Assembly (NCBI RefSeq): GCF_040267685.1
Contig: NZ_CP158367.1
Span: 620,001-684,000 of the forward strand
Source of the DNA: Proteinivorax tanatarense
GTDB taxonomy: Bacteria; Bacillota; Proteinivoracia; Proteinivoracales; Proteinivoracaceae
DNA: 64,000 nucleotides
Direction: 5' to 3'
Shown here piece after piece: positions 1 through 9,166 of this stretch; position 1 is the stretch's first letter, and every line of letters begins with the position of its first letter. The position numbers and the translations under genes are program-made. The notes beneath the pieces are model-generated. The model did no database searches, had not been told where the DNA came from, and saw only the letters and a list, made by a program, of their open reading frames with translations.

Positions 1-1
1 T

Positions 2-1828
2 AGCTATGTCGGTGAAAAGAGATTTGGAAATTGGTTGGAAAACTTAAATGACTGGGCAATTTCTAGAAATAGATATTGGGGAACTCCTTTAAACATTTGG
101 AAATGTAATTGTGGACACAAAGAGTCTATAGGCTCTAGAAAAGAACTTGTGGAAAAAGCTATCGAAGATATTGATGAAAGTATCGAACTGCATAGACCGT
201 TTGTTGATGATGTTCATATAAAGTGTGCTAAATGTGAAGAAACTATGACAAGGGTTACAGAAGTAATAGACTGCTGGTTCGACAGTGGGGCGATGCCTTT
301 TGCACAACACCACTATCCCTTTGAAAACAAGGAAAACTTCGATGAGTTATTCCCTGCTGATTTTATCTGTGAGGGTATAGATCAAACAAGAGGCTGGTTT
401 TATTCACTTCTGGCTATATCTACATTCGTCACAGGTAAGGCACCTTACAAGAAGGTGCTTGTAAATGACTTAATTTTAGATAAAGACGGTCAGAAGATGT
501 CAAAATCCAAAGGTAATACAGTTAACCCTTTTGATCTCTTTGATAAATACGGAGCAGATGTTCTAAGATGGTATTTGCTATATGTATCTCCAGCTTGGAC
601 GCCTACACGCTTTGATATCGAAGGTTTAAAAGAGGTACAAAGTAAATTTATTGGAACACTAAAAAATGTTTATACTTTCTTTACCCTATATGCCAATACC
701 GATAATGTTAACCCGAAAGATTTCTTTGTAGAGTATAAAGAGCGACCTGAGCTCGACAAATGGATAATTTCCAAATTCAACAGTTTAGTTCAGGAAGTAA
801 AAAGCGATATGGAAATAATGGAGCTAACTCGTGCTGTAAGAAAAATACAGGAGTTTGTCAATGAAGATCTATCAAATTGGTATATTAGAAGAGCCCGTCG
901 TCGTTTTTGGGCTTCGGAATTAACCCAGGATAAAAAGGCTGTATATAATACAACCTACGAGGTTTTAGTTGGCATATCCAAACTAGTAGCACCTTTTGTC
1001 CCATATATTTCCGAGGAAGTCTATAAAAACTTGACAGGCCAAACCTCTGTTCATCTAGAAAATTACCCACAGGTTGATTTAAACCTTATAGATAAACGTG
1101 TTGAGGAGCGAATGGATCTTGTGAGGGACTTAGTAGGACTAGGCAGATCTGCTAGAGTACAGTGCAAAATCAAGGTTCGTCAACCAATCCAGAAAATGAT
1201 TATTGATGGTGACCATCATGACTTGATAAGCGATTTAGTACCGCTAATGAAAGAAGAGCTAAACGTTAAAGAAGTTGAATTTACACAGGATGTAGATAAA
1301 TTTATGAATTATAGTCTTAAACCAAACTTTAAAGTGGCAGGTCCAAAGCTTGGGCCAAAGATAAAGCTACTAGGCCCAGCTTTAGCGAAAGTTAATGCCG
1401 CTGAAGTTATTCCAAAGCTTAGGTCTGGTGAAACTATTTCAATTGATTTAGGTGATGAAAGCATAGAGATAGATGAAGAACTAGTTATGATAAATATCTC
1501 AGCAAAAGAAGGCTTTACCGTTGAGATGGAAAATAACTTGTTTACTATCTTGGACACAACACTAACCCAAGAGTTGATTGACGAAGGATATGCCAGGGAG
1601 TTTATATCAAAAGTTCAGCAAATGAGAAAGAATAGTGGCTTTGAAGTGACTGACAACATAAATATATATTTTAACGCAGATGATGAAGTTACCTCAGCAA
1701 TTGAAAGGTTTGAAGAATATATCAAGTCAGAAACACTAGCTGTCTCATTAAACAAAGTTTGTGATGATAGCCTAGAAAAGCAAGATGTTAATGATCACTC
1801 TACAGGCATTAAAGTAGAGAAAGTTTAA
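2..1828 (+). CDS. ileS: Isoleucyl-tRNA synthetase, C-terminal part (5' end outside window)
   Basis: Charges tRNA-Ile with isoleucine in the cytoplasm. The reading frame is open from base 2, so the gene begins upstream of the window and only about the last 608 residues are present. Visible features are the zinc-type cysteines CNCG and CAKC, the block CWFDSGAMPFAQ, EGIDQTRGWFYS, the KMSKS loop (KMSKSKGN, near base 495), and the anticodon-binding domain with NWYIRRARRRFW. The GAMPFAQ/DQTRGWFY pattern matches the long, eukaryote-like IleRS2 class rather than the IleRS1 class of E. coli, and the C-terminus lacks the usual IleRS1 zinc finger. A terminator follows. Confidence 0.95.
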   Translation, partial: SYVGEKRFGNWLENLNDWAISRNRYWGTPLNIWKCNCGHKESIGSRKELVEKAIEDIDESIELHRPFVDDVHIKCAKCEETMTRVTEVIDCWFDSGAMPFAQHHYPFENKENFDELFPADFICEGIDQTRGWFYSLLAISTFVTGKAPYKKVLVNDLILDKDGQKMSKSKGNTVNPFDLFDKYGADVLRWYLLYVSPAWTPTRFDIEGLKEVQSKFIGTLKNVYTFFTLYANTDNVNPKDFFVEYKERPELDKWIISKFNSLVQEVKSDMEIMELTRAVRKIQEFVNEDLSNWYIRRARRRFWASELTQDKKAVYNTTYEVLVGISKLVAPFVPYISEEVYKNLTGQTSVHLENYPQVDLNLIDKRVEERMDLVRDLVGLGRSARVQCKIKVRQPIQKMIIDGDHHDLISDLVPLMKEELNVKEVEFTQDVDKFMNYSLKPNFKVAGPKLGPKIKLLGPALAKVNAAEVIPKLRSGETISIDLGDESIEIDEELVMINISAKEGFTVEMENNLFTILDTTLTQELIDEGYAREFISKVQQMRKNSGFEVTDNINIYFNADDEVTSAIERFEEYIKSETLAVSLNKVCDDSLEKQDVNDHSTGIKVEKV

Positions 1829-1860
1829 TTATAATAAGCAGTGGTAAAGTACGATAAAAA

Positions 1861-1912
1861 ATAGACGTGATACCTATCTATAAATGGAAAGGTACAACGT
1901 CTATTTTTTATG
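1861..1912 (+). terminator. Rho-independent terminator after ileS
   Basis: The inverted repeat TAGACGT ... ACGTCTA, with an inner TACCT/AGGTA pairing, is followed by a run of six Ts about 35 bases after the ileS stop codon. Confidence 0.75.
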
Positions 1913-2020
1913 CCAATAAATTTGTATCGATACAATATGAGTAATTTTAAAATTGTATTGAAACTATTTTAGTTAAATGTGACAATTAAACTATAATATA
2001 ACTTAAAAAGGGGGATATAT

Positions 2021-2887
2021 ATGAAAACTAAAGAGAAAACAACAAAAGGTTTTTTAAATGGTGTGATAATGGATGTAACCAATGAAAAGGAGGCTGAAAT
2101 AGCTGAAACTGCAGGTGCTTGTGCTGTTATGGCATTGGAAAGGGTACCTGCAGATATTAGAAAAGACGGGGGTGTTGCTAGAATGTCTGACCCCGCAATG
2201 ATAAAGTCAATACAGAAGACAGTTAATATTCCGGTAATGGCAAAAGTTCGTATAGGACACTTTGTAGAAGCACAGATTTTAGAGGCCATCGATGTAGATT
2301 TTATAGATGAAAGTGAAGTTTTAACTCCTGCTGATAACGTTCATCATATAGGAAAAGAGAAGTTTAACACTCCATTTGTATGTGGTGCTAAAAACCTTGG
2401 TGAAGCTTTAAGAAGAATTGCTGAAGGCGCTTCAATGATTAGAACTAAGGGTGAAGCAGGCACAGGTGATGTAGTAGAAGCAGTTACCCATATGAAACAA
2501 ATTAACGATGATATAAGAAGAGTATCATTCCTTGGTCAAAATGAGTTAGTGAACGCTGCTAAAGAGCTAGGAGCTCCTTTACACCTACTTGAATATGTTT
2601 TTAATCACAAAAAATTACCCGTAGTTAACTTTGCAGCAGGAGGGATTGCTACACCAGCAGATGCTGCACTAATGATGCAACTAGGGTGTGATGGTGTGTT
2701 TGTTGGCTCAGGGATATTTAAATCTAATAACCCAGTAAAAAGAGCTGAAGCAATTGTTAGAGCTGTAAAAAATTATGACAATCCTAAAAAGCTAGCTCAA
2801 ATATCCGAAGACCTAGGTGAAGCCATGAGTGGGATAGCTATTCAAAGTTTGGAAGAAGAAAGTAAGTTATCTAAAAGAGGATGGTAA
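2021..2887 (+). CDS. pdxS: Pyridoxal 5'-phosphate synthase subunit PdxS
   Basis: PdxS (Pdx1) is a TIM-barrel lyase that condenses ribose 5-phosphate, glyceraldehyde 3-phosphate and ammonia into PLP. The 288-aa length and sequence match the family along its whole length: catalytic lysine in MAKVRIGHF, second lysine in RTKGEAGTG, and the phosphate-binding end GGIATPADA ... VGSGIF. The RBS AAAGGGGG lies about 7 nt before the ATG. The glutaminase partner pdxT, which normally follows directly, is absent here: the gene is monocistronic and closed by a strong terminator. PLP is needed by the tyrosine phenol-lyase elsewhere in the window. Confidence 0.97.
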   Translation: MKTKEKTTKGFLNGVIMDVTNEKEAEIAETAGACAVMALERVPADIRKDGGVARMSDPAMIKSIQKTVNIPVMAKVRIGHFVEAQILEAIDVDFIDESEVLTPADNVHHIGKEKFNTPFVCGAKNLGEALRRIAEGASMIRTKGEAGTGDVVEAVTHMKQINDDIRRVSFLGQNELVNAAKELGAPLHLLEYVFNHKKLPVVNFAAGGIATPADAALMMQLGCDGVFVGSGIFKSNNPVKRAEAIVRAVKNYDNPKKLAQISEDLGEAMSGIAIQSLEEESKLSKRGW

Positions 2888-2895
2888 ATATGATT

Positions 2896-2940
2896 AATAA
2901 TAGCTACAGCTTTTAGCTGTAGCTATTATTTTTGGTTTTT
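2896..2940 (+). terminator. Terminator after pdxS
   Basis: A perfect 15-bp stem (AATAATAGCTACAGC with its complement) and a 5-nt loop are followed by T-rich sequence, just downstream of the pdxS stop. Confidence 0.9.
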
Positions 2941-3014
2941 TCAAGAAAAATTAAGTAAATTCAATCTAGTTACTGTAAATTAGGATAATTATAATAATTG
3001 ATTACTAATAAGAC

Positions 3015-3043
3015 TTGCAGGAGTTTGAATAATAAAGTATAAT
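3015..3043 (+). promoter_or_regulatory. Sigma-A promoter of the DUF2325 gene
   Basis: TTGCAG at 3015-3020, a 17-bp spacer and a perfect TATAAT at 3038-3043. The start site would fall near 3050, just ahead of the Fur-like palindrome. Confidence 0.75.
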
Positions 3044-3061
3044 AAATATAATAATACTAGG

Positions 3062-3076
3062 TGAGAATGATTATCA
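3062..3076. promoter_or_regulatory. Candidate Fur box
   Basis: TGAGAATGATTATCA matches the Bacillus-type 7-1-7 Fur consensus TGATAATNATTATCA at all but one position. It lies between the predicted transcription start and the RBS of the DUF2325 gene, where a repressor would block transcription. Confidence 0.55.
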
Positions 3077-3095
3077 AAGAGAGGAGGTAAATACA

Positions 3096-3386
3096 ATGTG
3101 TGTTTATATCGTTGGTGGTGATCGGGTGGAAAGTATTAATAAAAACCTAAAAAGCTTAGGTGCAACAAAGATTATGCATGTTGATGGCAGAAAGACTAGA
3201 TTTAAGAAAAATTCGCACATACCCACAAAGGCAGATTTAGTTGTAGTGCTTACAGATTTTATTAATCATAACAGTTCTTCTGCCTTTAAAAAAGAAGCTA
3301 AAGAACGTTCTATCCCCATAGTGTTTTCAAAAAGGTCTTGGGCTTGTTTGTCATGCAAAGTTCAACCGATATTAAGCAGCAATTAA
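3096..3386 (+). CDS. DUF2325 domain protein
   Basis: A 96-aa protein matching DUF2325: N-terminal VYIVGGDRVESI, then HVDGRKTRF, ADLVVVLTDFINHN and a C-terminal IPIVFSKRSWACLSCK. The WACLSC pair of cysteines near the C-terminus could bind metal or be redox active (inference). The biochemical function of the family is unknown to me. RBS GAGGAGGT is well placed for the ATG. It has its own sigma-A promoter and a Fur-box-like site, so iron-responsive expression is likely, and it is closed by a long terminator hairpin. Confidence 0.85.
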   Translation: MCVYIVGGDRVESINKNLKSLGATKIMHVDGRKTRFKKNSHIPTKADLVVVLTDFINHNSSSAFKKEAKERSIPIVFSKRSWACLSCKVQPILSSN

Positions 3387-3436
3387 TAATAAAAGAAACT
3401 TTCCTAAATTATAGGAGAGTTTCTTTTATTATTATA
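3384..3436. terminator. Terminator shared by the DUF2325 gene and the converging rib operon
   Basis: A long, nearly perfect inverted repeat (AATAATAAAAGAAACT ... AGTTTCTTTTATTATT) overlaps the stop codon and is flanked by A- and T-rich runs, so it could work in both directions. Confidence 0.8.
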
Positions 3437-3523
3437 AACTATTATAGCAACATGCTATCAGTTAGGGAAGCTTCATCAATAATTGTACTATCTTGATACT
3501 AGAGTTTGAGAATATAGGGTATA

Positions 3524-3988
3524 TTATTCAATTTCATCAAGGAGATTTGCCATTTCTATTACTGTAGTAGCAGCTTCAAATCCTTTGTTACCAACCTTTG
3601 TGCCGGCTCTTTCAATAGCCTGTTCAATAGTATCAGTTGTCAGTACACCAAAAATAATGGGGATATCTAGTTCTAAAGAAGTAGCTGCTACTCCCTTAGT
3701 AACCTCATTAGAAACATAATCAAAGTGTGGAGTAGCACCTCTTATTACAGCACCTAAGCAAATTACACCAGCGTATTTTTTAGATTTAGCCATCCTCTTT
3801 GCAACTAGCGGAATTTCAAAAGCACCCGGGGCCCATGCAACTTCAATATCTTCTTTTTTGACTCCATGCCTTTTTAACCCATCTAAAGCACCAGAAAGTA
3901 GCTTGCTTCCGATGAACTCGTTAAACCTTCCAACTACGATACCAAATTTCTGTCCTTTTGCAACTAAATTACCTTCATAAACTCTCAT
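3524..3988 (-). CDS. ribH: 6,7-dimethyl-8-ribityllumazine synthase
   Basis: Penultimate step of riboflavin synthesis: joins 5-amino-6-ribitylamino-uracil with dihydroxybutanone phosphate. The 154-aa length is typical. Visible are the substrate-binding GRFNEFI near the N-terminus, [10 protein letters not shown], and the catalytic-histidine block [14 protein letters not shown]. It is the last gene of the rib operon; its ATG overlaps the stop of ribBA by one base (TAATG), implying translational coupling. Confidence 0.97.
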   Translation of the reverse strand: MRVYEGNLVAKGQKFGIVVGRFNEFIGSKLLSGALDGLKRHGVKKEDIEVAWAPGAFEIPLVAKRMAKSKKYAGVICLGAVIRGATPHFDYVSNEVTKGVAATSLELDIPIIFGVLTTDTIEQAIERAGTKVGNKGFEAATTVIEMANLLDEIE

Positions 3989-5193
3989 TATTTTTCCTCC
4001 TTTAACATATGTCCCATTTTTTCTTTTTTTGTTTTAAGATAAAACTCGTTTCTTTCGTTGTGATTTGTTTGGATAGGTACTCTGTCAACGACTTCCATGC
4101 CATAGCCTGCTAAACCAGAAAGTTTCTTTGGGTTATTTGTCATAAGCTTTATTTTTTTAATACCTAAATCATGAAGAATTTGAGCGCCGATTCCATATTC
4201 TCTCATATCCTCTGGAAAACCTAGTTTAACATTTGCTTCTACTGTATCGAATCCTTGATCTTGCAGCTCATATGCTTTTATTTTATTTATTAGTCCAATA
4301 CCTCTACCTTCTTGGCGCATATAAAGCAAAACGCCTTTACCTTCTTCTTCAATTTTTTTTATAGCTGCTTGATACTGCTCGCCACAGTCACAGCGAAGGG
4401 AGCCAAAAGCATCACCAGTCAGACATTCTGAGTGAACTCTTACTAGCACTTCATCATTATCTTTAACATCACCTTTAACTAAAGCAACATGATGTTCGCC
4501 ATTTAACTTATTAATGTATCCATGCATTTGAAAGTCGCCATATTTAGTAGGCATTTCAGCGCACGCTTTTTGCTCAACTAGCAGTTCATGCTTTCTTCTA
4601 TATTCTATTAAAGAGGCAATAGTAATGATTTTTAATTTATGTTTTTTCACATAATCCATAAGTTGAGGAACTCGAGACATAGTTCCATCTTCATTCATGA
4701 TTTCACATATTACACCTGCAGGGCATAATCCAGCGAGTCTTGCCAAATCAGTAGCTGCTTCAGTGTGTCCTGCTCTTTTTAAAACACCACCCTCTTTAGC
4801 TATGAGAGGAAAGATGTGGCCAGGTTTAGTAAAGTCCTTTGGCTTTGAAGAAGGATTAACTAATTTAAGTATAGTATCTGCTCTTTCTTTAGCTGAGATT
4901 CCCGTTGTAACATCTGCCGAGTCAACTGAAACTGTAAAAGCGGTCTCCTTGGGATCTGTATTGTTGCTAACCATCGGGTAAATGTCTAATTCTTCTAATC
5001 TGTCCCTTATCATAGGTGTGCATATTAACCCACGTCCGTATTTAGCCATAAAATTTATAGCCTCTGTGGTAGCCTTTTCTGCTGCCATTAATAAATCCCC
5101 TTCATTTTCTCTATCCTCATCATCAACAACTACAATCATTTTTCCCTGCTTAATATCTTCTAATGCTTCTTCGATAGTATTAAATTTAATCAT
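3988..5193 (-). CDS. ribBA: Bifunctional DHBP synthase / GTP cyclohydrolase II
   Basis: A 401-aa fusion supplying both precursors of riboflavin. Residues 1-200 are 3,4-dihydroxy-2-butanone-4-phosphate synthase ([11 protein letters not shown] and [10 protein letters not shown] active-site blocks). Residues 205-400 are GTP cyclohydrolase II with the zinc cysteines in [18 protein letters not shown] and the QEGRGIGL motif. Third gene of ribD-ribE-ribBA-ribH, controlled by the FMN riboswitch upstream of ribD. Confidence 0.97.
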   Translation of the reverse strand: MIKFNTIEEALEDIKQGKMIVVVDDEDRENEGDLLMAAEKATTEAINFMAKYGRGLICTPMIRDRLEELDIYPMVSNNTDPKETAFTVSVDSADVTTGISAKERADTILKLVNPSSKPKDFTKPGHIFPLIAKEGGVLKRAGHTEAATDLARLAGLCPAGVICEIMNEDGTMSRVPQLMDYVKKHKLKIITIASLIEYRRKHELLVEQKACAEMPTKYGDFQMHGYINKLNGEHHVALVKGDVKDNDEVLVRVHSECLTGDAFGSLRCDCGEQYQAAIKKIEEEGKGVLLYMRQEGRGIGLINKIKAYELQDQGFDTVEANVKLGFPEDMREYGIGAQILHDLGIKKIKLMTNNPKKLSGLAGYGMEVVDRVPIQTNHNERNEFYLKTKKEKMGHMLKEEK

Positions 5194-5213
5194 ACTGTTA
5201 CACCCCTTTCTAT

Positions 5214-5867
5214 TTAAGCAAATCCATTTTTTTGTAAAAAACTAATATCAATAGAATTTTTGTTTTGGTATTCCCGTTTGTTAGCACTAACTAACTTTTC
5301 TACATATTTTCCCACTAAATCGTATTCCAAATTTACTTCATCGCCAATTTTTTTCTCCAGTAAAGTAGTGCCTTCCTTGGTAAGTGGAATAATTGAAACC
5401 TTGAAACTATTATCAGTTACATCAGCAACTGTCAAACTAGCGCCATCAACGGCTATGGACCCTTTTGATATCACATACTTGAGACTAGTATTGATAGGAT
5501 CTATAGTAACCCAAGTAGCATTTTCATCTTTTTGAAAATTAACTATTGCACCTACATCATCGATATGACCAGAAACCATGTGGCCACCTAACCGATCTCC
5601 TAATTGTAAAGCCCGTTCCAAGTTAACTTTACTGCCGACACTTAACTTTCCTAAATTACTCTTAGCCATTGTTTCAGGCATAACATCAGCATCAAAATGA
5701 TTATTTGAAAAATTTATCACTGTTAAACAGACTCCGTTAGTACTAATACTATCCCCGACTTTTACATCGTCTAAAATTTTTTTTGCACTAATAGTGAGGC
5801 TACAAGACTTAGCGCTTTTTTTTATCTTTTCCACCTTTCCAACTTCCTCAATAAGACCGGTAAACAT
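5214..5867 (-). CDS. ribE: Riboflavin synthase, alpha chain
   Basis: Dismutates two lumazine molecules to riboflavin. Two tandem lumazine-binding domains are visible: [10 protein letters not shown] with VCLTV and DVMPET, then [12 protein letters not shown] with DGASLTV. I chose the ATG at 5867 because family members start MFTGLIEE, and AAAGGA sits 9 nt upstream; an upstream ATG at 5891 would overlap ribD and adds an atypical 8-residue extension. Four bases separate it from the ribD stop. 217 aa, normal for the family. Confidence 0.95.
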   Translation of the reverse strand: MFTGLIEEVGKVEKIKKSAKSCSLTISAKKILDDVKVGDSISTNGVCLTVINFSNNHFDADVMPETMAKSNLGKLSVGSKVNLERALQLGDRLGGHMVSGHIDDVGAIVNFQKDENATWVTIDPINTSLKYVISKGSIAVDGASLTVADVTDNSFKVSIIPLTKEGTTLLEKKIGDEVNLEYDLVGKYVEKLVSANKREYQNKNSIDISFLQKNGFA

Positions 5868-5871
5868 AATC

Positions 5872-6969
5872 TCACATCCTTTTTTTAACATAACCAGAAA
5901 TTAATATATCATCTTGAAATCTTTCGATGTCTATATCTGTTAAGTTAACTGCATTATTTATGCACTCAATTCCTTGTCCGGCTACAGGAGTTATGGCTTT
6001 TTTACCACCTATAATTTTTGGAGAGATAAAGCTCAAAACTTTGTCCACATTATTTGTGTTAAAGGCACTAAAGTTCAACTGCCCACCTCCTTCAATAAGT
6101 AAGCTATCAATTTTCATTTCTCCTAGCTTGCTTAAAAGATATGACAGGTCTACTTTTCCTGTTGTATTAGGAGTTACAATAATTTCGGCACCTTTTGCTT
6201 TTAAAGAAGAAATTTTTGAGCTGTCAGTATGTTCGGTGGTTGCAATTATAGTTTTTGCTTTAGAATCTATGTTTAAAACTTTAGCGCTGAGTGGTATTTG
6301 AGCTGTTGAGTCCACGACAATTCGATGAGGGTCTGCACCCCTACCATCAGGTAAACGGCTTGTTAAAAAAGGATCATCGTTTAACACTGTGCCTATACCA
6401 ACCATTATTGCTGCAACTTGATTTCTTAAATCATGGACATAAGCTCTAGATAATTTATTTGTAATCCATTTAGAATCACCAGAGACAGTTGCTATCTTAC
6501 CGTCTAGCGTCATAGCAGTTTTAACTATAACAAAGGGTTTCTTTTCAAGAATATATTTAATAAAAAATTCATTAAGTTTTTTTGCTTCATTTTCTAAGAC
6601 ACCAGTGATTACTTCAATCCCCTTTTTTTTGAGAATGGTAATACCTTTACCTGCAACTAACGGGTTAGGATCCTTCATAGCCACAACGACTTGCTTGATG
6701 CCACTTTCCACAATTGCTTCAGCACAGGGAGGAGTTTTCCCATAGTGGGAACAAGGCTCTAAAGTAACATACATAACAGCATCTTCCAAGTTTTCATGGC
6801 AATTTTTTAAAGCATTTATTTCTGCATGGGGACCACCATAGTACTCGTGGTAACCTTCTGCAATTATTCTATTACCTTTAACTATAACTGCGCCTACTAA
6901 AGGATTTGGAGATACTTGTCCTCGACCTTCTTTAGCTATATCTAATGCCCTTCTCATAAACTTATACAA
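5872..6969 (-). CDS. ribD: Bifunctional riboflavin deaminase/reductase RibD
   Basis: First riboflavin operon gene, carrying out the second and third steps of the pathway. Residues 1-140 are the cytidine-deaminase-like zinc domain (GGPHAEINAL and PCSHYGKTPPCAEAI). Residues 145-365 are the NADPH reductase (KTAMTLDGKIAT, DPHRIVVDS, LLIEGGGQL). 365 aa, full length. Preceded by a complete promoter, FMN aptamer and terminator. Confidence 0.97.
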   Translation of the reverse strand: MYKFMRRALDIAKEGRGQVSPNPLVGAVIVKGNRIIAEGYHEYYGGPHAEINALKNCHENLEDAVMYVTLEPCSHYGKTPPCAEAIVESGIKQVVVAMKDPNPLVAGKGITILKKKGIEVITGVLENEAKKLNEFFIKYILEKKPFVIVKTAMTLDGKIATVSGDSKWITNKLSRAYVHDLRNQVAAIMVGIGTVLNDDPFLTSRLPDGRGADPHRIVVDSTAQIPLSAKVLNIDSKAKTIIATTEHTDSSKISSLKAKGAEIIVTPNTTGKVDLSYLLSKLGEMKIDSLLIEGGGQLNFSAFNTNNVDKVLSFISPKIIGGKKAITPVAGQGIECINNAVNLTDIDIERFQDDILISGYVKKRM

Positions 6970-6991
6970 ACTATCACCTCCAAAAAAGTAT

Positions 6992-7026
6992 AAAAAAGGC
7001 TCTGAAGATATACTTCAGAGCCTTAA
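6992..7026 (-). terminator. Riboswitch-controlled terminator of the rib leader
   Basis: Reading on the minus strand, a 12-bp stem with GGCTCTGAAG arms and a 5-nt loop runs straight into six Ts, between the FMN aptamer and ribD. It is the expected expression platform (intrinsic termination on FMN binding). Confidence 0.9.
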
Positions 7027-7101
7027 AAGTTGATAAATGTATAATAGGTTAAGTATAACTTCTTACCTACTATAATTACCTATAGTTCACCTATTTATAG
7101 A

Positions 7102-7222
7102 TAAACTTCTTCTCCCATCCAGACTTTAACTGTCGGTCTTGGAATTTCACCAAATCAACCACATTTGTGGCTCGCGGACTATACCGCCGGTAGGGAATTT
7201 CACCCTGCCCTGAAGAAATTAT
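7102..7222 (-). ncRNA. FMN riboswitch (RFN element)
   Basis: The minus strand carries the conserved RFN blocks in order: TTCAGGGCAGGGTGAAATTC, CCTACCGGCGGT, AGTCCGCGAGCC, then GGTGAAATTCCAAGACCGAC, AGTTAAAGTCTGGATGGGAG. The aptamer senses FMN and shuts down the downstream riboflavin operon through the terminator at 6992-7026. Confidence 0.97.
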
Positions 7223-7235
7223 TTTTATTTACTTA

Positions 7236-7264
7236 AAAATATCACAATACAAGCTTACTGTCAA
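7236..7264 (-). promoter_or_regulatory. Sigma-A promoter of the rib operon
   Basis: On the minus strand a perfect TTGACA (7264-7259), 17-bp spacer and TATTTT (7241-7236) lie immediately upstream of the FMN aptamer. Confidence 0.8.
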
Positions 7265-7283
7265 TTATAAAAAGACACTTTAA

Positions 7284-9032
7284 TTACTTATAGCTAAAGA
7301 AGAGGTAAAATTCCATGGATTCAACTTCTATTGAATTACTTTCTTCCTCCCCAAAACCGTAGATATTTGTAAAAACAAATTTGATAGATATATTTTGATC
7401 GTCGTCGGTATAGGTCATTTTAGGTAAAGATAAGACTTCGGATCCTTGATGTTGTTTATAAATGTCTTTAGCTATGCTACCTATATCTTTAACGTAAATT
7501 GCTTCTTCATTTTTCAAAATATACAATTCGCTTTTTTCATCACTGGAACTTACTGTAAAGTCGCCAATTTTAAGCTCAGCGCTATTATGATTGTTTAGTG
7601 TAAAATGACCAAAGTGCTGATATTGCTTAATGTCTATTAATTCATCTTTTGAAAGGCGGATCCTAAAATATTCTCGCCTTTGTCTAAAGTGGTCATAGGG
7701 ACCTCTTTGTAGCTCAAAACCAAAGACCTCTTTGGTATCTTTTATGTTGAATCCGTCAGGCAAGTAGTCTAATTTTTTTAAGTCGTGGTTTCTATCAAAG
7801 TAAACAATAATACTGCTAAGCTTATACCTATCTTCTACTGATAGTTCATTTTGAGGCTGAATTTCTCCATTTCTAAGCATGTCATGTTCTGTTAGTAACC
7901 TTTCAAAACGAGTGTTTTGACTGGAAATGGAGGTGGAATAAGCGCTCCAAGGTCCAATGACTGATAAAATGGCTATTAAAGCTAAGGATATAGGGATTAC
8001 TATACTTCTTTTGTGTGAAGAAAAAATGTGGTAAAGCATAATCCCTAATAGCCACAGCCCTGCTACTAAAGCAAAATACCTTCTTTCAGTAAATCCATAT
8101 GCTGATATTCTAATATACATAGAAACTAGCATCATTACTAAAAGAGGAAGTGAAAGCTTGGGGAGGTAAATTTTAAACATGGTAGTCCATCTGCTTGTTT
8201 TTTTAAGGGGAGATATCACTAATAAAACTATAGTAGCTAACAATAGATACCAAAGGACTAAATTCGCAACAACACCCTGGGGAAGTTCTCTTGCTAAGAG
8301 TATGTTAACGAAATATATATATAAAATTAAGGTATAGGCAGCTATTAGCGGCGTTAAAATATACCTTAGAAGAACGCTAATAACTTTAGGGTAATCCTTA
8401 ACAGTTAATTTTTGGTGTTTTTTAGGTATATCTGCTAAAAAGAAAACCGGGGCAAATATTCCTACAACAATTAGCCAGATATCTAAATAAGCTTTAGATG
8501 AAATGTTGATGGAAAAAAGCAGGTTTATCGTCAATAATAAAGCTGAAACACCCATAAATAATATCATTGAATATAGATAGGTAATAAAAAAGCTTGTAAA
8601 TAATCGAATAACATATAGCTCATACTTAGGTAATTTAAAAAAGAATGGGATGAATGTAAAAGCAAGGGTAAAAGCAAGAAAAAGGGCTGCATATCTTGTA
8701 ACAGTTAACATAGTAATATCCTTCAATAAAAAAATTAGAAAAGGTAATAAAAGTAATAGAAGTAAGCTAGAAACAACGGTTTTTACTTTGGGTGTTTTTA
8801 ATTGTATCTTTTCACAAAGGACTTGTGCAGATAAGGAAATAGGAACCCCTAATCCAAAAGTCATACCTAACCTTATAAACAACTGCTGTTGTTCTATAGT
8901 AGGGAAATTTATTCTATTAGCCAAGATAAAAGCTAAAGTAGCCAATATCGAAAATAGTATTGAAATAGGAAAGCGGTTACAGGCAGATAATATTTTTTGA
9001 GAAAGTATATATATTCGGTTTTTAAAATACAA
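7284..9032 (-). CDS. DUF4153-type polytopic membrane protein
   Basis: 582-aa integral membrane protein with about 12 hydrophobic segments in the first 400 residues, then a roughly 180-residue soluble C-terminal region rich in charged and aromatic residues. Arrangement and sequence (GLGVPISLSAQ near residue 60; DYPKVISVLLRYILTPLIAAY in the middle) resemble the DUF4153 family, whose function is not established. TTG start chosen because AAAGGAGTG precedes it by about 7 nt. Stands alone between the rib operon and the divergent resB gene. Confidence 0.75.
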   Translation of the reverse strand: MYFKNRIYILSQKILSACNRFPISILFSILATLAFILANRINFPTIEQQQLFIRLGMTFGLGVPISLSAQVLCEKIQLKTPKVKTVVSSLLLLLLLPFLIFLLKDITMLTVTRYAALFLAFTLAFTFIPFFFKLPKYELYVIRLFTSFFITYLYSMILFMGVSALLLTINLLFSINISSKAYLDIWLIVVGIFAPVFFLADIPKKHQKLTVKDYPKVISVLLRYILTPLIAAYTLILYIYFVNILLARELPQGVVANLVLWYLLLATIVLLVISPLKKTSRWTTMFKIYLPKLSLPLLVMMLVSMYIRISAYGFTERRYFALVAGLWLLGIMLYHIFSSHKRSIVIPISLALIAILSVIGPWSAYSTSISSQNTRFERLLTEHDMLRNGEIQPQNELSVEDRYKLSSIIVYFDRNHDLKKLDYLPDGFNIKDTKEVFGFELQRGPYDHFRQRREYFRIRLSKDELIDIKQYQHFGHFTLNNHNSAELKIGDFTVSSSDEKSELYILKNEEAIYVKDIGSIAKDIYKQHQGSEVLSLPKMTYTDDDQNISIKFVFTNIYGFGEEESNSIEVESMEFYLFFSYK

Positions 9033-9166
9033 AGTAACTCACTCCTTTTAATCTAATAATATCATGAAATCACCTTTTAAAATAGGTCGTGGTAAGAATA
9101 CTATTTTTGTAATAGCAGTGATATTTTTCTAATAAACGGAGATATTAGAAAAGTGAGGTGATGAAT

